From Actinopolyspora mzabensis (GTDB lineage: Bacteria; Actinomycetota; Actinomycetes; Mycobacteriales; Pseudonocardiaceae): a stretch of DNA of 64,000 nucleotides. The position numbers were made by a program, and so were the translations under genes. Numbering within the stretch: position 1 is the stretch's first letter; every line of letters begins with the position of its first letter. The stretch covers positions 186,001 through 250,000 of the forward strand of contig NZ_FNFM01000004.1 of NCBI RefSeq assembly GCF_900101095.1, in the 5' to 3' direction. The notes beneath the pieces were generated by a model that was not told where the DNA came from, ran no database searches, and worked only from the letters and a program-made list of their open reading frames with translations. Shown here piece by piece: positions 18,023 through 26,927 of this stretch.

Positions 18023-19126
18023 TCAGCGGTTCCGGCTGTAGAAGGGCGGGTCGACGACCTCCACGGCGACTGCCTTGCCGCGAATGTCCACTTGTAACTC
18101 GGTTCCCGTCTTCGCGCAGGCGTGGTCCACATAAGCCATCGCGATCGGGTAACCCAGCGTGGGCGACGGCGCACCGCTGGTGACGACACCGATGTCGGTG
18201 CCGGCACCGTCCAGTACCCGGTAACCGTGGCGTGGGGCGCGGCGGCCCGTGCCGCGCAGCCCCACCAGTGTGCGCTCCGCGGTTCGCTCCGCGGCGTCGG
18301 CGAGCGCGGCACGTCCCACGAAATCTCCCGACTTGTCCAGCCGGACCACCCGCCCCAGATTGGCGTCGAACGGGGTCACCTCGGTGGAGAGCTCGTGACC
18401 GTGCAGCGGCATACCGGCCTCCAACCGTAGTGTGTCCCGGCATGCCAAGCCGGCGGGCTCTATCCCGTGCGGGGCGCCCGCCTCGCTGAGCGCCTGCCAA
18501 ACCGTAGCGGCGTCGTTGACGGATGTGAACAGCTCGAAACCGTCTTCGCCGGTATAGCCGGTTCGAGCGAGTAGAACATCACAATTGGCTACCCTGCCGG
18601 GGTACCCAGCGAAGTACTTGACCGTTGTCAGGTCGATCTCGGTCAGCGGTGCCAGGATGTCCTTGGCCACCGGGCCCTGCACCGCGATCAGGGCGTACTC
18701 GTCGGACAGGTCGGTGCACTCGGTGTCGAAACCGCGTACCCGATCGGCCAGCTCGGCCGAGACGACGGCTGCGTTCGCGGCATTGGCGACGACGAGGAAC
18801 TCCCGCTCACCGGTGCGGTAGACGATCAGATCGTCCAGTACGCCACCCGCCTCGTCACAGATCATCGTGTAACGCGCACGCCCGACGGTGATCGCCGAAG
18901 CGTTGGCCACCAGCGCGTAGTCCAGCGCCTCGGCGGCCTGGGCGCCGCTGATGCGAAGTTCGCCCATGTGCGTGAGATCGAACAGGCCCGCCGTGCCGCG
19001 TACCGCGTTGTGCTCGTTGATGTCACCCGAGTAGCGCAGCGGCATCTCCCAGCCCGCGAACTCGGTGAAGGTGGCCCCAAGCTGCTGGTGGGTCTCGTGC
19101 AGTGGTGTCTTGCGGGACGGTGACAT
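18023..19126 (-). CDS. gcvT: glycine cleavage system T protein (aminomethyltransferase)
   Basis: Transfers the aminomethyl group from lipoyl-GcvH to tetrahydrofolate, releasing ammonia. The protein (367 residues) shows TPLHETHQQLGATFTEFAGWEMPLRY, LFDLTHMGELRISG, GDDLIVYRT-like DDLIVYR, RTGYTGEDGFEL, and PAGLACRDTLRLEAGMPLHGHEL, then the C-terminal barrel VRLDKSGDFVGRAAL. ATG 19126 has AGGAG in front. First gene behind the glycine riboswitch. GcvH and GcvP are not in the window. Confidence 0.97.
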   Translation of the reverse strand: MSPSRKTPLHETHQQLGATFTEFAGWEMPLRYSGDINEHNAVRGTAGLFDLTHMGELRISGAQAAEALDYALVANASAITVGRARYTMICDEAGGVLDDLIVYRTGEREFLVVANAANAAVVSAELADRVRGFDTECTDLSDEYALIAVQGPVAKDILAPLTEIDLTTVKYFAGYPGRVANCDVLLARTGYTGEDGFELFTSVNDAATVWQALSEAGAPHGIEPAGLACRDTLRLEAGMPLHGHELSTEVTPFDANLGRVVRLDKSGDFVGRAALADAAERTAERTLVGLRGTGRRAPRHGYRVLDGAGTDIGVVTSGAPSPTLGYPIAMAYVDHACAKTGTELQVDIRGKAVAVEVVDPPFYSRNR

Positions 19127-19159
19127 GATGGGAACTCCTGATAGGTCGGCGCCTGGTCG

Positions 19160-19390
19160 GCGTCTCCCCGGAGTCATTGGCCTGAGAGTTTCACCGCGCT
19201 GTGCGGCTTGCACCGTGGGCGAGGGGCAAGTGGCCCCTGCTTTCCTCCTGAATCGCCTGGTGCCATGCGGTGATCGGGCCTGAGAGTTTGTCGGGGAGTG
19301 TTGCTCCTTCGGCGCTCCGCGCGCACGTTGGGGCCATTGCCGTGGCCGGGCAGCGATGCCGCGAGCCGAGTGCGGAGTCTCTCCCGCATG
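19160..19390 (-). ncRNA. tandem glycine riboswitch upstream of gcvT-glyA
   Basis: Read on the minus strand. Aptamer 1 opens with GGGAGAGACTCC (near 19386), then GCGCCGAAGGAGCAA (19315-19301) and CTCTCAGGC (19286-19278). Aptamer 2 ends with GAAACTCTCAGGC (about 19191-19180), but its core reads CCCACGGTGCAAG rather than the usual GCCGAAGGRGCAA. The two linked domains and the position just before gcvT fit the known glycine ON switch. The leader ends about 35 bases before the start codon, so control may be by translation or termination. Confidence 0.88.
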
Positions 19391-19559
19391 ACGTCATGGG
19401 CGCACTCTTCGATTGTGGCGTGAACGCTACGTAGCCCCGGCTGTCGAGTCAACAGCAGCGCAGCCGACCGCGGCCGGATTTCCCCCGCGCGCGTGGCGCG
19501 CGGTCACTGTTGCCGATCGGTGTTCGCGTTTTGCGGGAACTCGAGGGAGGGTGCGGCAC

Positions 19560-20192
19560 TCAGGGGATCTCGTCGAGATCCGCGTAACGTTTGCGCAGCC
19601 CTTCCGTGAAGGCATGCAGTGCCAGCTCGAAACTGGCGTTGTCGATCTCCGTCGCGTGACTGCGCAGCAGGTGTGCCTTACCGAGGTTGGGGAATCTCTC
19701 GTCGTAGATCTCGGCGTCGTCGACGAATCCGCCCGCGAACGAGCCCATCGCGCTGCCCACCACGAGATACTTCACGGAAGCCCCGATCATGGTCGCGTAG
19801 CGCTGCGGCCAACCGGCCTCGACCAGCCCGCCGTGCACCGCGTCGGCCCGGCGCAGTGCCGCTTCCCGGCGAGCGGGGCCCGAGGCGAGGAACGGCACCA
19901 GATTGGGGTGCTCCACCAACGCCCGGCGATAGGAGCGGGCCCAGACGGTCACGCCCGTGATCCAGTCCGTCTCGAAGCCGGAGACGTCTACCTGGTCCAT
20001 CATCGAGTTGGCGAGATCGTGCAGCAGCTCGTCCTTGTTGGGGACGTAGTTGTACAGCGAAGCCGCCCGCACTCCCAGCCGTTCCGCCAGGCGTCGCATC
20101 GAGAGTGCCTCCAGCCCGGCGGTGTCGATGATCTCGAGCGCGGACTCCCGGATGCGCTCCATCGACAGCAGGGGTGTGCTCGGTCTGGGCAA
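19560..20192 (-). CDS. TetR-family transcriptional repressor
   Basis: Repressor of 210 residues. The helix-turn-helix covers residues 10-55 (LEALSMRRLAERLGVRAASLYNYVPNKDELL). The C-terminal ligand domain belongs to the TetR_C type that follows YNYVxNKDELL proteins. It is divergent from an acyl-CoA ligase/reductase/dehydrogenase operon. The palindrome AACTAACG-T-CGTTAGTT at 20283-20299 lies between them at the operon promoter, so it most likely represses that operon until a CoA ester or free acid accumulates. That ligand is inference. Confidence 0.9.
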   Translation of the reverse strand: MPRPSTPLLSMERIRESALEIIDTAGLEALSMRRLAERLGVRAASLYNYVPNKDELLHDLANSMMDQVDVSGFETDWITGVTVWARSYRRALVEHPNLVPFLASGPARREAALRRADAVHGGLVEAGWPQRYATMIGASVKYLVVGSAMGSFAGGFVDDAEIYDERFPNLGKAHLLRSHATEIDNASFELALHAFTEGLRKRYADLDEIP

Positions 20193-20246
20193 GAATCGAC
20201 CTCCGGGACCTGTTCGGGGACGAGTCCGGTTCGTTGTTCTCGAGTC

Positions 20247-20275
20247 TTGTCAAACGTTCTCGTCGACTTTAGGGT
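20247..20275 (+). promoter_or_regulatory. promoter of acyl-CoA ligase operon
   Basis: -35 TTGTCA (20247-20252) and -10 TAGGGT (20270-20275) with a 17-base spacer. Expected start near 20282, just ahead of or inside the TetR-type palindrome. Confidence 0.6.
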
Positions 20276-20282
20276 CTCACAA

Positions 20283-20299
20283 AACTAACGTCGTTAGTT
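20283..20299. promoter_or_regulatory. TetR operator
   Basis: Perfect palindrome AACTAACG-T-CGTTAGTT. It covers the expected transcription start of the downstream operon and lies 91 bases from the divergent TetR start. It is the only such element in the divergent gap. Confidence 0.7.
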
Positions 20300-20366
20300 A
20301 AGCTGTCGGCCGCAGTGCTGCGTGCCGCACGCGGTAGCGGCTTCTGGCGTATTGAGGAGGTCGCTG

Positions 20367-22001
20367 ATGACCACGAATCATCCGGACACTGTGACAGGGG
20401 AGCAGCCGATGGGCACGGGTTCATCCGCCTCGCTTTCACTCGCCTCGGTGCTCGCGGAACCCGCCCGCCGTACTCCGGATGCCCCGGCCGTTCTGGAGGG
20501 GCCGGAGCGAGTCGAATACGGCGAGCTCTGGGAGCAGGTACGTCGCCACGCCGCCGCACTGCGGGATCTCGGTGTCACCGCGGGCGACCGGGTCGCCCTG
20601 GTTGCCCCGAACGTCGTGGACTTCGTCCGTGCCTATTACGCGGTGCAGGTGCTCGGGGCGGTCGTGGTGCCCGTCCCGGTGTTGCTCGTCGCTTCGGAAG
20701 CGGCCCACCTGGTCTCGGATTCGGGCGCGAGGACGATCCTGGGGCACAGCAGCCAACTGGAGCTGGCCCGGGGCTGTGCCGAACGAACCGGTGCGAACGT
20801 GGTGACCGTGGGGGACGTCGATCCCAGGCAGCGGAAGTACGACGAGCCCTCGCTGACCGAGCTGGCTGCCGAGACCGAGCCGCTGTCCGGTTTCGTGACG
20901 CGCGCGCCGCAGGACGAAGCGGTCGTCTTCTACACCAGCGGGACCACGGGCAAACCCAAGGGTGCCGTGCTGACCCAGCTGAACATGGTCATGAACGCGA
21001 CGGTCAACGCGTTCGATGCCAATGACACCGATTCGAGCGATCGGGTGCTGGGCTGCCTGCCGTTGTTCCACGTTTTCGGCCAGACGGTCTCGATGAACAC
21101 CACGTTCCGTGCCGGGGCCTGCCTGGTGCTGCAGCCCGCCTTCGATCCGGCACAGGCACTGCAACTGATTCGTGAGCACGGAATCACCCAGTTCAACGGG
21201 GTGCCCACGATGTTCGGCCGGATGTTGGAAGCCGCGCCCTCGGATCTGCGGTTGCCAAGCCTGCGCCTGTGCGTCTCCGGTGGGGCGGCACTGCCGGTTT
21301 CGGTGCTGGAGCGTTTCAACGAGCGGTTCGACACCCGGATCCTGGAGGGCTACGGCCTCTCCGAGACCTCACCGACCGCAACGGTCAATCAGCCCTCCAT
21401 CGGGACGCGGGCGGGCACCGTGGGACATCCGTTGTGGGGTGTCGAGGTCGAGATCGCCGAGCCGGACTCCGAGCGGATCGAGCTGCTGCCCCGCGGCACC
21501 CGCGGCGAGGTCGTCGTACGCGGGCACAACGTGTTCGCCGGGTACCTCGGGAATCCGGAGGCGACCCGTGCCGCGCTCGTGGACGGCTGGTTCCGTACCG
21601 GCGACATCGGGGTCAGGGACGAGGACGGATTCCTGTCCATCGTCGACCGCAAGAAGGAACTGATCATTCGCAACGGGTACAACGTCTACCCGCGGGAGGT
21701 CGAGGAGCTGCTGCTGGAGCACCCCGAGCTGGCACAGGTGGCGGTCGTCGGGCTGCCGGACCCCACCCGTGGCGAAGAGGTCTGTGCGGTAGCGGTGCAT
21801 GCCAAACTGTCAGCAGGGGATACCGACCAGTCGGTTAGCGATCGGGTGGTCGAGTGGGCCGCGACACGACTGGCGGCGCACAAGTATCCACGACGAGTGG
21901 TCTTCACCGACGAACTCCCGCTCGGGCCCAGCCACAAGGTGCTCAAACGGGAGTTGCGGGACCGGATCATTCGGGACGAACAACACGCGAGCCGAAACTG
22001 A
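20367..22001 (+). CDS. long-chain-type acyl-CoA ligase (AMP-forming)
   Basis: Activates a carboxylic acid via acyl-AMP to acyl-CoA. The 544-residue protein has the P-loop YTSGTTGKPKG at about 189, CLPLFHVFGQT, the VSGGAALPVSVLERF and EGYGLSETSPTATVN block, GWFRTGDIG (AMP ribose site), and SIVDRKKELIIRNGYNVYPREVEE hinge, ending at LGPSHKVLKRELRD with the catalytic lysine. ATG 20367 follows GAGGAGG. First gene of an operon with a FabG-like reductase (11-base gap) and an acyl-CoA dehydrogenase; a TetR operator sits on its promoter. Chain-length preference is not readable. Confidence 0.93.
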   Translation: MTTNHPDTVTGEQPMGTGSSASLSLASVLAEPARRTPDAPAVLEGPERVEYGELWEQVRRHAAALRDLGVTAGDRVALVAPNVVDFVRAYYAVQVLGAVVVPVPVLLVASEAAHLVSDSGARTILGHSSQLELARGCAERTGANVVTVGDVDPRQRKYDEPSLTELAAETEPLSGFVTRAPQDEAVVFYTSGTTGKPKGAVLTQLNMVMNATVNAFDANDTDSSDRVLGCLPLFHVFGQTVSMNTTFRAGACLVLQPAFDPAQALQLIREHGITQFNGVPTMFGRMLEAAPSDLRLPSLRLCVSGGAALPVSVLERFNERFDTRILEGYGLSETSPTATVNQPSIGTRAGTVGHPLWGVEVEIAEPDSERIELLPRGTRGEVVVRGHNVFAGYLGNPEATRAALVDGWFRTGDIGVRDEDGFLSIVDRKKELIIRNGYNVYPREVEELLLEHPELAQVAVVGLPDPTRGEEVCAVAVHAKLSAGDTDQSVSDRVVEWAATRLAAHKYPRRVVFTDELPLGPSHKVLKRELRDRIIRDEQHASRN

Positions 22002-22012
22002 AGGAGTGCAAC

Positions 22013-22780
22013 GTGGCTCAACAACTGAGCGAACGAGTGGCCGTCGTAACCGGAGCCGGAAGGGGGATCGGCGCCGGTATCGCCGAGAAGCTCGCTTCCG
22101 ACGGAGCCACGGTGGCGGTAGTGGACCTCGACGAGTCCACCTGCGCCGAAACCGTGCGGCGTATCACCGACGCGGGTGGGTCGGCCCTGGCCGTGGCGGC
22201 CGACGTCACCGACTCGGACTCGGTGGAACGTGCCTTCGCCCGGATCGCGGAGCAGTTGGGAACCGTCGGTGTGCTGGTCAACAACGCCGGGGTCACCAAG
22301 GACAACATGCTGTTCAAGATGTCCGAGCAGGACTGGGACGCCGTCATGGGGGTTCACCTGCGTGGTGCCTTCCTTTGCAGCAAGGCCGCCCAGCAGCAGA
22401 TGGTCCCCCAGCGGTGGGGCAAGATCGTGAATCTTTCCAGCGTGTCCGCGCTCGGCAATCGCGGCCAGGCGAACTACTCCACAGCGAAAGCGGGAGTGCA
22501 GGGGTTCACCAAAACCCTGGCGATCGAGCTGGGGCCGTTCGGCATCAATGTCAACGCGATCGCGCCCGGTTTCATCGTCTCCGACATGACCGCGGCTACG
22601 GCCGAACGGCTCGGAATGACCTTCGAGCAGCTGCAGGAAGGCGCGGCAGCCGAGACACCGGTGCGCCGTGTCGGCCAGCCCGCCGACATCGCCAACGCGG
22701 TGAGCTTTCTGACCAGTGAACAGTCCTCCTTCGTCACCGGTCAGACGCTCTATGTCGACGGCGGTCGCAAGCTCGGCTGA
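22013..22780 (+). CDS. short-chain dehydrogenase, 3-oxoacyl-[ACP] reductase-like
   Basis: NAD(P)-dependent oxidoreductase of 255 residues. Cofactor motif TGAGRGIGAGIA lies near residue 13, NNAG near 90, and the catalytic S-Y155-x-x-x-K159 set is present (LSSVSALGNRGQANYSTAKAG). C-terminal TSEQSSFVTGQTLYVDGG is typical of FabG. Being inside an acyl-CoA ligase/dehydrogenase operon, it more likely acts on 3-oxoacyl-CoA or 3-hydroxyacyl-CoA than in de novo synthesis. GTG 22013 follows AAGGAG. Confidence 0.92.
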   Translation: MAQQLSERVAVVTGAGRGIGAGIAEKLASDGATVAVVDLDESTCAETVRRITDAGGSALAVAADVTDSDSVERAFARIAEQLGTVGVLVNNAGVTKDNMLFKMSEQDWDAVMGVHLRGAFLCSKAAQQQMVPQRWGKIVNLSSVSALGNRGQANYSTAKAGVQGFTKTLAIELGPFGINVNAIAPGFIVSDMTAATAERLGMTFEQLQEGAAAETPVRRVGQPADIANAVSFLTSEQSSFVTGQTLYVDGGRKLG

Positions 22781-22885
22781 GCCCGCTCCGCACTCGGCGC
22801 ACCGGTGCGGCCGGTGCGCCGTCCCCGCCACAGTCCCGGCGATTTCCCGCGAAATCGCCGTCGCCGCCACCGAGGAAGGCTTGTC

Positions 22886-24064
22886 ATGGTTGATTTCGCA
22901 CTCTCGGACACCGAACGCGATATTCGCGACTGGGTTCGCAACTTCGTTCAGCGTGAGCTGATGCCGCTGGAACAGCAGGTTCTCGACCGGGAACGGCGTG
23001 GTGAGCGCGGTCTGACCAAGGAGGAGACCCAACAGCTGCGCGACAAGGCCCGCCAGGCGGGTTTCTGGGGGGTTCAGACCCCGGAGGAGTACGGCGGTAT
23101 GGGGCTGTCAGCGGTGCTGACGGCCCTGGTCGAGGTGGAGCTCGGTCGGACGTTCGTGCCGTTCAGCTTCGGAGGAGCCGCCGACAACATCCTCTACTAC
23201 GGCAACGAGGAGCAGAAACAGCGTTATCTGGTCCCGACGATCGAGGGGACCAGGAAGTCCTGCTTCGCGATCACCGAACCGGACGCCGGCTCAGATGCGA
23301 AAAATATCCGCACCACTGCCCGCAAGGAGGGGGCGGAGTGGGTCATCGACGGTGAGAAGACGTTCATCACCGGTGGCATCGACGCCGACTTCGCCATGGT
23401 CTTCGCCGTCACCGACAAGGAGAAGGGGGCAGACGGTGGCGTCACCTGTTTCCTGGTAGACCGAGACATGGGCTGGACCTCGGAACCCATCGACATCATG
23501 GGGGAGTGGGACCGGCAACCCGCCGCACTGACCTTCGACGGCGTCCGGGTGCCCGAGGAGAACGTGCTCGGCGAGGTCGGTCACGGCTTCGGACTCGCCA
23601 TGCAGTGGATCGGGCGGGGCAGGTATCTGCTGCCCGCGCGCGCCCTGGGCGGCTGTGAACGCATGGTGGAAATGGCCACGGAGTACTCGCAGTCCCGCAG
23701 GACCTTCGGGGCTCCGATCGCGGACCGGCAGGCCATCCAGTGGATGGTCGCGGACTCAGCCGTCGAGATCGAGGCGTTGCGCTGGCTGGTGCTGCAGGCC
23801 GCCTGGCAGGTCGACCAAGGCATGGACTCCCGTCACGCGCAGTCCATCGCCAAGCTGCACGGCGGTGTCCGCGCCAACGAGATCGTGGATCGAGTGATGC
23901 AGATCCACGGCGGCATGGGCTACACCAGGGAACTACCCATCGAGCGCTGGTACCGGGACCTGCGACTGCTGCGCATCTTCGAGGGAACCGACGAGATCCA
24001 GCGTCGTACCGTGGCGCGAAACCTGCTCAAGGGGCATGCCTCGATACGGGGCGTGCTGGGCTGA
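22886..24064 (+). CDS. acyl-CoA dehydrogenase
   Basis: FAD enzyme that forms the alpha,beta double bond in acyl-CoA. The 392-residue protein has CFAITEPDAGSDAKNI (FAD/substrate), YSQSRRTFGAPIADRQAIQWMVAD, and the C-terminal signature MGYTRELPIERWYRDLRLLRIFEGTDEIQRR, where Glu366 occupies the catalytic-base position of the medium-chain class. ATG 22886 follows GAGGAAGG. Third gene of the TetR-controlled operon (105-base gap), consistent with degradation of an imported fatty or branched acid. Confidence 0.93.
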   Translation: MVDFALSDTERDIRDWVRNFVQRELMPLEQQVLDRERRGERGLTKEETQQLRDKARQAGFWGVQTPEEYGGMGLSAVLTALVEVELGRTFVPFSFGGAADNILYYGNEEQKQRYLVPTIEGTRKSCFAITEPDAGSDAKNIRTTARKEGAEWVIDGEKTFITGGIDADFAMVFAVTDKEKGADGGVTCFLVDRDMGWTSEPIDIMGEWDRQPAALTFDGVRVPEENVLGEVGHGFGLAMQWIGRGRYLLPARALGGCERMVEMATEYSQSRRTFGAPIADRQAIQWMVADSAVEIEALRWLVLQAAWQVDQGMDSRHAQSIAKLHGGVRANEIVDRVMQIHGGMGYTRELPIERWYRDLRLLRIFEGTDEIQRRTVARNLLKGHASIRGVLG

Positions 24065-24252
24065 CGCCAGGTGGAGAGTACCGCCGTGCCGAGGAAGAAC
24101 TCCGGCACCGCGGTTCCCACGGCTCCGTGCCGGGGCCGGGGTCTTCCGGGAGGTTCGCGCCACGTATCGCCGGGTGTGACGGCGGTCTCACCCCGTGATT
24201 CCGGTGGGTACTCTGGATGCCGGATGGCCCCGACTAGATGGCAGGAACGATC

Positions 24253-24414
24253 ATGTCGATCTTCAAGAAGGTAGCCAAGGTAGCCGCCCTCGCCAAGAGT
24301 CCGCAGGGCAGGCGCGCGATCGCGCAGGCGAAGCGTTACGCCCAGGACCCCAAGAACAAGGAGAAGATCGACCGGGTCGTGAACAAGGTCAAGGGCAGGG
24401 GCAGGAGCCACTGA
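24253..24414 (+). CDS. 53-residue basic conserved protein
   Basis: A small protein, MSIFKKVAKVAALAKSPQGR followed by RRAIAQAKRY, ending KVKGRGRSH. It is rich in lysine, arginine and alanine, wholly helical in prediction by eye and without a signal peptide. I recall similar AKSPQGRR...AKRLASDP small proteins in many actinobacteria, none with a known job. Codon use has strong G/C third positions, supporting a real gene, and the spacing GGAAC before the ATG is acceptable. Followed by a very strong terminator at 24519-24550, so it is a single-gene transcript. Confidence 0.75.
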   Translation: MSIFKKVAKVAALAKSPQGRRAIAQAKRYAQDPKNKEKIDRVVNKVKGRGRSH

Positions 24415-24518
24415 CCCGTGGACCGCCCGGACGTGAGCCCGAGAGGCCCGCTCCGCTGATCGCCCCGGCGAACCCGGTTGGCGAAGTCCCACGGATGGAG
24501 CACGTCGGATACGTGTCG

Positions 24519-24550
24519 AACTGCCCGGCCGGGCCCCCGGCCGGGCAGTT
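24519..24550 (+). terminator. strong terminator after 53-residue protein gene
   Basis: Arms AACTGCCCGGCCGGG (24519-24533) and CCCGGCCGGGCAGTT (24536-24550) pair perfectly over 15 bases with a two-base loop, then CTGTTTCC. Confidence 0.8.
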
Positions 24551-24667
24551 CTGTTTCCCGCGCATCGGTCCCCGTCGACGGCCTCCTCCGGAGGAGGGAC
24601 TGTTCCTCGGGACGAAGAGCCAGTAGGGTGCCACACGTACGATCACCATTTGGACACGGAGCGTTAG

Positions 24668-25870
24668 TTGGGCAGTGTCTACGTAGCCGGAACCTTCGAC
24701 ACCAAGGGCGACGAACTCGGGTACGTCGCCGACCTGCTTCGTGCCGACGGATCTTCGGTGGTGACCGTGGACCTGAGTACTGCGGGAGCCGGCTCCGCCG
24801 CGGCCGCCTCGATCCCTTCCGAGTCGGTGGCCGAGCATCATCCGCACGGTGGTGCTGCCGTGTTCACCGGAGAACGGGGTTCTGCGGTTACCGCGATGTC
24901 GGAGGCGTTTCGGCGGTTCCTGCTCAGCCGCGACGATGTCGTGGGGATCCTCGGCGCCGGTGGGTCGGGAGCCACCGCGCTGGTTACGCCCGCGATGCGC
25001 GCGTTGCCCGTCGGCGTTCCGAAGTTCGTGGTCTCCACGGTCGCCTCCGGAGACGTTTCCGGCTACGTCGACGCCAGCGACATCACGATGATGCCCGCCG
25101 TCACCGATGTCGCCGGGCTGAACCGGATATCGAGACGTGTGCTGGCCAATGCCGCACACGCCTTGCACGGGGCGGCGAACGCGATTCCACCGGAGGTGGC
25201 CGACAGGCACGCCGTCGGCCTTTCCATGTTCGGCGTGACCACTCCGTGCGTCAGTGCCGTGGCCGAGGAACTCGCGACCGAGTACGACCCGCTGGTTTTC
25301 CACGCCACCGGAACCGGGGGGCGCGCGATGGAGAAACTGGCGGACGACGGACTGCTGTACGCGCTGCTGGACATCACCACCACCGAAGTCTGCGATCTCG
25401 TTTCCGGTGGGGTGATGAGCGCGGGCAGGGAACGGCTCGACGCGCCCGCCCGAGCTGGGTTGCCCTACGTGGGCTCCTGTGGCGCGCTGGACATGGTCAA
25501 TTTCGGCGCCCCGGACACCGTGCCGGCCCGATACCGTGACCGGCTGCTCTACGAGCACAACCCCCAGGTGACCCTGATGCGTACCACTCCGGAGGAGTGC
25601 GAGGCCATCGGTCTGTTCCTGGCCGACAAGCTCAACGCCTTACCCGGCAGGGTGAGGTTCCTGCTTCCCGAGGGCGGAGTCTCGGCGCTGGATGCCGCGG
25701 GCAATCCTTTCCACGACCCGGAAGCAGACGAAGTGTTGTTCGACACACTCGAACGCAACGTGGTGCAGCACGAACAACGGCGTTTGGTCCGACTGCCGCA
25801 CAACATCAACGATTCGCGATTCGTCCGGGCGTTGCTGGACGCGTTCCACGAGGTGGTGGCTGATGAGTGA
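24668..25870 (+). CDS. Tm-1-like ATP-binding protein (UPF0261)
   Basis: Cytoplasmic protein of 400 residues in the family of the tomato Tm-1 N-terminal domain. It begins with [23 protein letters not shown], continues with [38 protein letters not shown] and has [18 protein letters not shown] and [21 protein letters not shown]. In bacteria such proteins occur beside a PEP-hydrolase-like TIM-barrel protein, as here (8-base overlap). The start is a TTG at 24668 with GGAG before it. Enzymatic role unknown; ATP binding is known from the plant protein. Confidence 0.9.
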   Translation: MGSVYVAGTFDTKGDELGYVADLLRADGSSVVTVDLSTAGAGSAAAASIPSESVAEHHPHGGAAVFTGERGSAVTAMSEAFRRFLLSRDDVVGILGAGGSGATALVTPAMRALPVGVPKFVVSTVASGDVSGYVDASDITMMPAVTDVAGLNRISRRVLANAAHALHGAANAIPPEVADRHAVGLSMFGVTTPCVSAVAEELATEYDPLVFHATGTGGRAMEKLADDGLLYALLDITTTEVCDLVSGGVMSAGRERLDAPARAGLPYVGSCGALDMVNFGAPDTVPARYRDRLLYEHNPQVTLMRTTPEECEAIGLFLADKLNALPGRVRFLLPEGGVSALDAAGNPFHDPEADEVLFDTLERNVVQHEQRRLVRLPHNINDSRFVRALLDAFHEVVADE

Positions 25871-26732
25871 ACAGCGCCGTGACACGGGTTACCGGGAGGG
25901 GCCGCCGGATCGTGCGGGCATCCTGCGCCGGCTGTACGACAAGGTAGAGCGTGGCGTGCCGATAGTCGGCGGGGGCGCGGGAACGGGGCTGTCCGCCAAG
26001 TCGGAGGAGGCCGGTGGGATCGATCTCCTCGTGCTGTACAACTCGGGGCGTTACCGCATGGCAGGCAGGGGGTCGCTGGCGGGAATGCTCGCTTACGGAA
26101 ACGCCAACGACATCGTGCTGGAAATGGCGCGCGAGGTGTTGCCCGTGGTCCGAGACACCCCGGTGCTGGCGGGCGTGAACGGAACAGACCCGTTCATGAT
26201 TCGGGAGAAGTTTCTCGCGGAACTGCGCGACCTGGGATTCGCCGGAGTGCAGAACTTTCCCACCGTCGGTCTCATCGATGGGGCGTTCCGGGCGAATCTG
26301 GAGGAAACGGGGATGGGTTTCGACCGTGAAGTGGAAATGATCCGCGCCGCCCGGGAAATGGATTTGCTCACCACGCCCTATGTTTTCTCCTCGGACGACG
26401 CGCGGGCGATGACGCGCGCGGGAGCCGACGTGCTCGTTTGCCACATGGGGCTCACCACTGGCGGAAGCATCGGAGCCGAGACGGCGCTGAGTCTGGACGA
26501 ATGTGTGGCCTCGATCGAGAAGTGGTCGGCGGCGGCCGCCGAGATTCGCGACGATGTTCTCGTGCTCTGTCACGGCGGTCCCATAAGCGCGCCTTCGGAC
26601 ATGGCTTACGTGCTCTCGAGAACCGGCCGTTGTCACGGGTTCTACGGGGCCAGCAGTATGGAGAGGCTACCGACCGAACAGGCGATTACCGCTCGGACCG
26701 GCGAGTTTCTGGAGCAGTGGCCTTCCGGCTGA
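25863..26732 (+). CDS. phosphoenolpyruvate hydrolase-like TIM-barrel protein
   Basis: A 289-residue protein of the family described as PEP hydrolase-like or TIM-barrel signal-transduction proteins. Seen: [96 protein letters not shown] and [16 protein letters not shown] near the end. The start ATG overlaps the stop of the Tm-1-like gene (ATGAGTGA), so the two are translationally coupled and probably form one complex. Substrate unknown. Confidence 0.9.
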   Translation: MSEQRRDTGYREGPPDRAGILRRLYDKVERGVPIVGGGAGTGLSAKSEEAGGIDLLVLYNSGRYRMAGRGSLAGMLAYGNANDIVLEMAREVLPVVRDTPVLAGVNGTDPFMIREKFLAELRDLGFAGVQNFPTVGLIDGAFRANLEETGMGFDREVEMIRAAREMDLLTTPYVFSSDDARAMTRAGADVLVCHMGLTTGGSIGAETALSLDECVASIEKWSAAAAEIRDDVLVLCHGGPISAPSDMAYVLSRTGRCHGFYGASSMERLPTEQAITARTGEFLEQWPSG

Positions 26733-26840
26733 AGTGTTCGATCGCCTCCCGGGGCGTGTGGTGGTGCGAGTCCGAACGCCCGCGCGTGGTGTCGAGGGGA
26801 ATCGGTGGGAACGTCTCAATGACGGGGTGTCGGACAAAAC

Positions 26841-26873
26841 CACCGACCGTGCCGGTAGCGGTTCCGGTCGGTG
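26841..26873 (+). terminator. hairpin after Tm-1/PEP-hydrolase pair
   Basis: CACCGACCG (26841-26849) pairs with CGGTCGGTG (26865-26873), 15-base loop; a short A-rich run follows. It lies 108 bases after the upstream stop. Confidence 0.45.
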
Positions 26874-26927
26874 CCGCCGAAAATTGTTACGAGTTCCAGT
26901 TGCCCGCGGTAGGGAGTGTGTTGGTTC

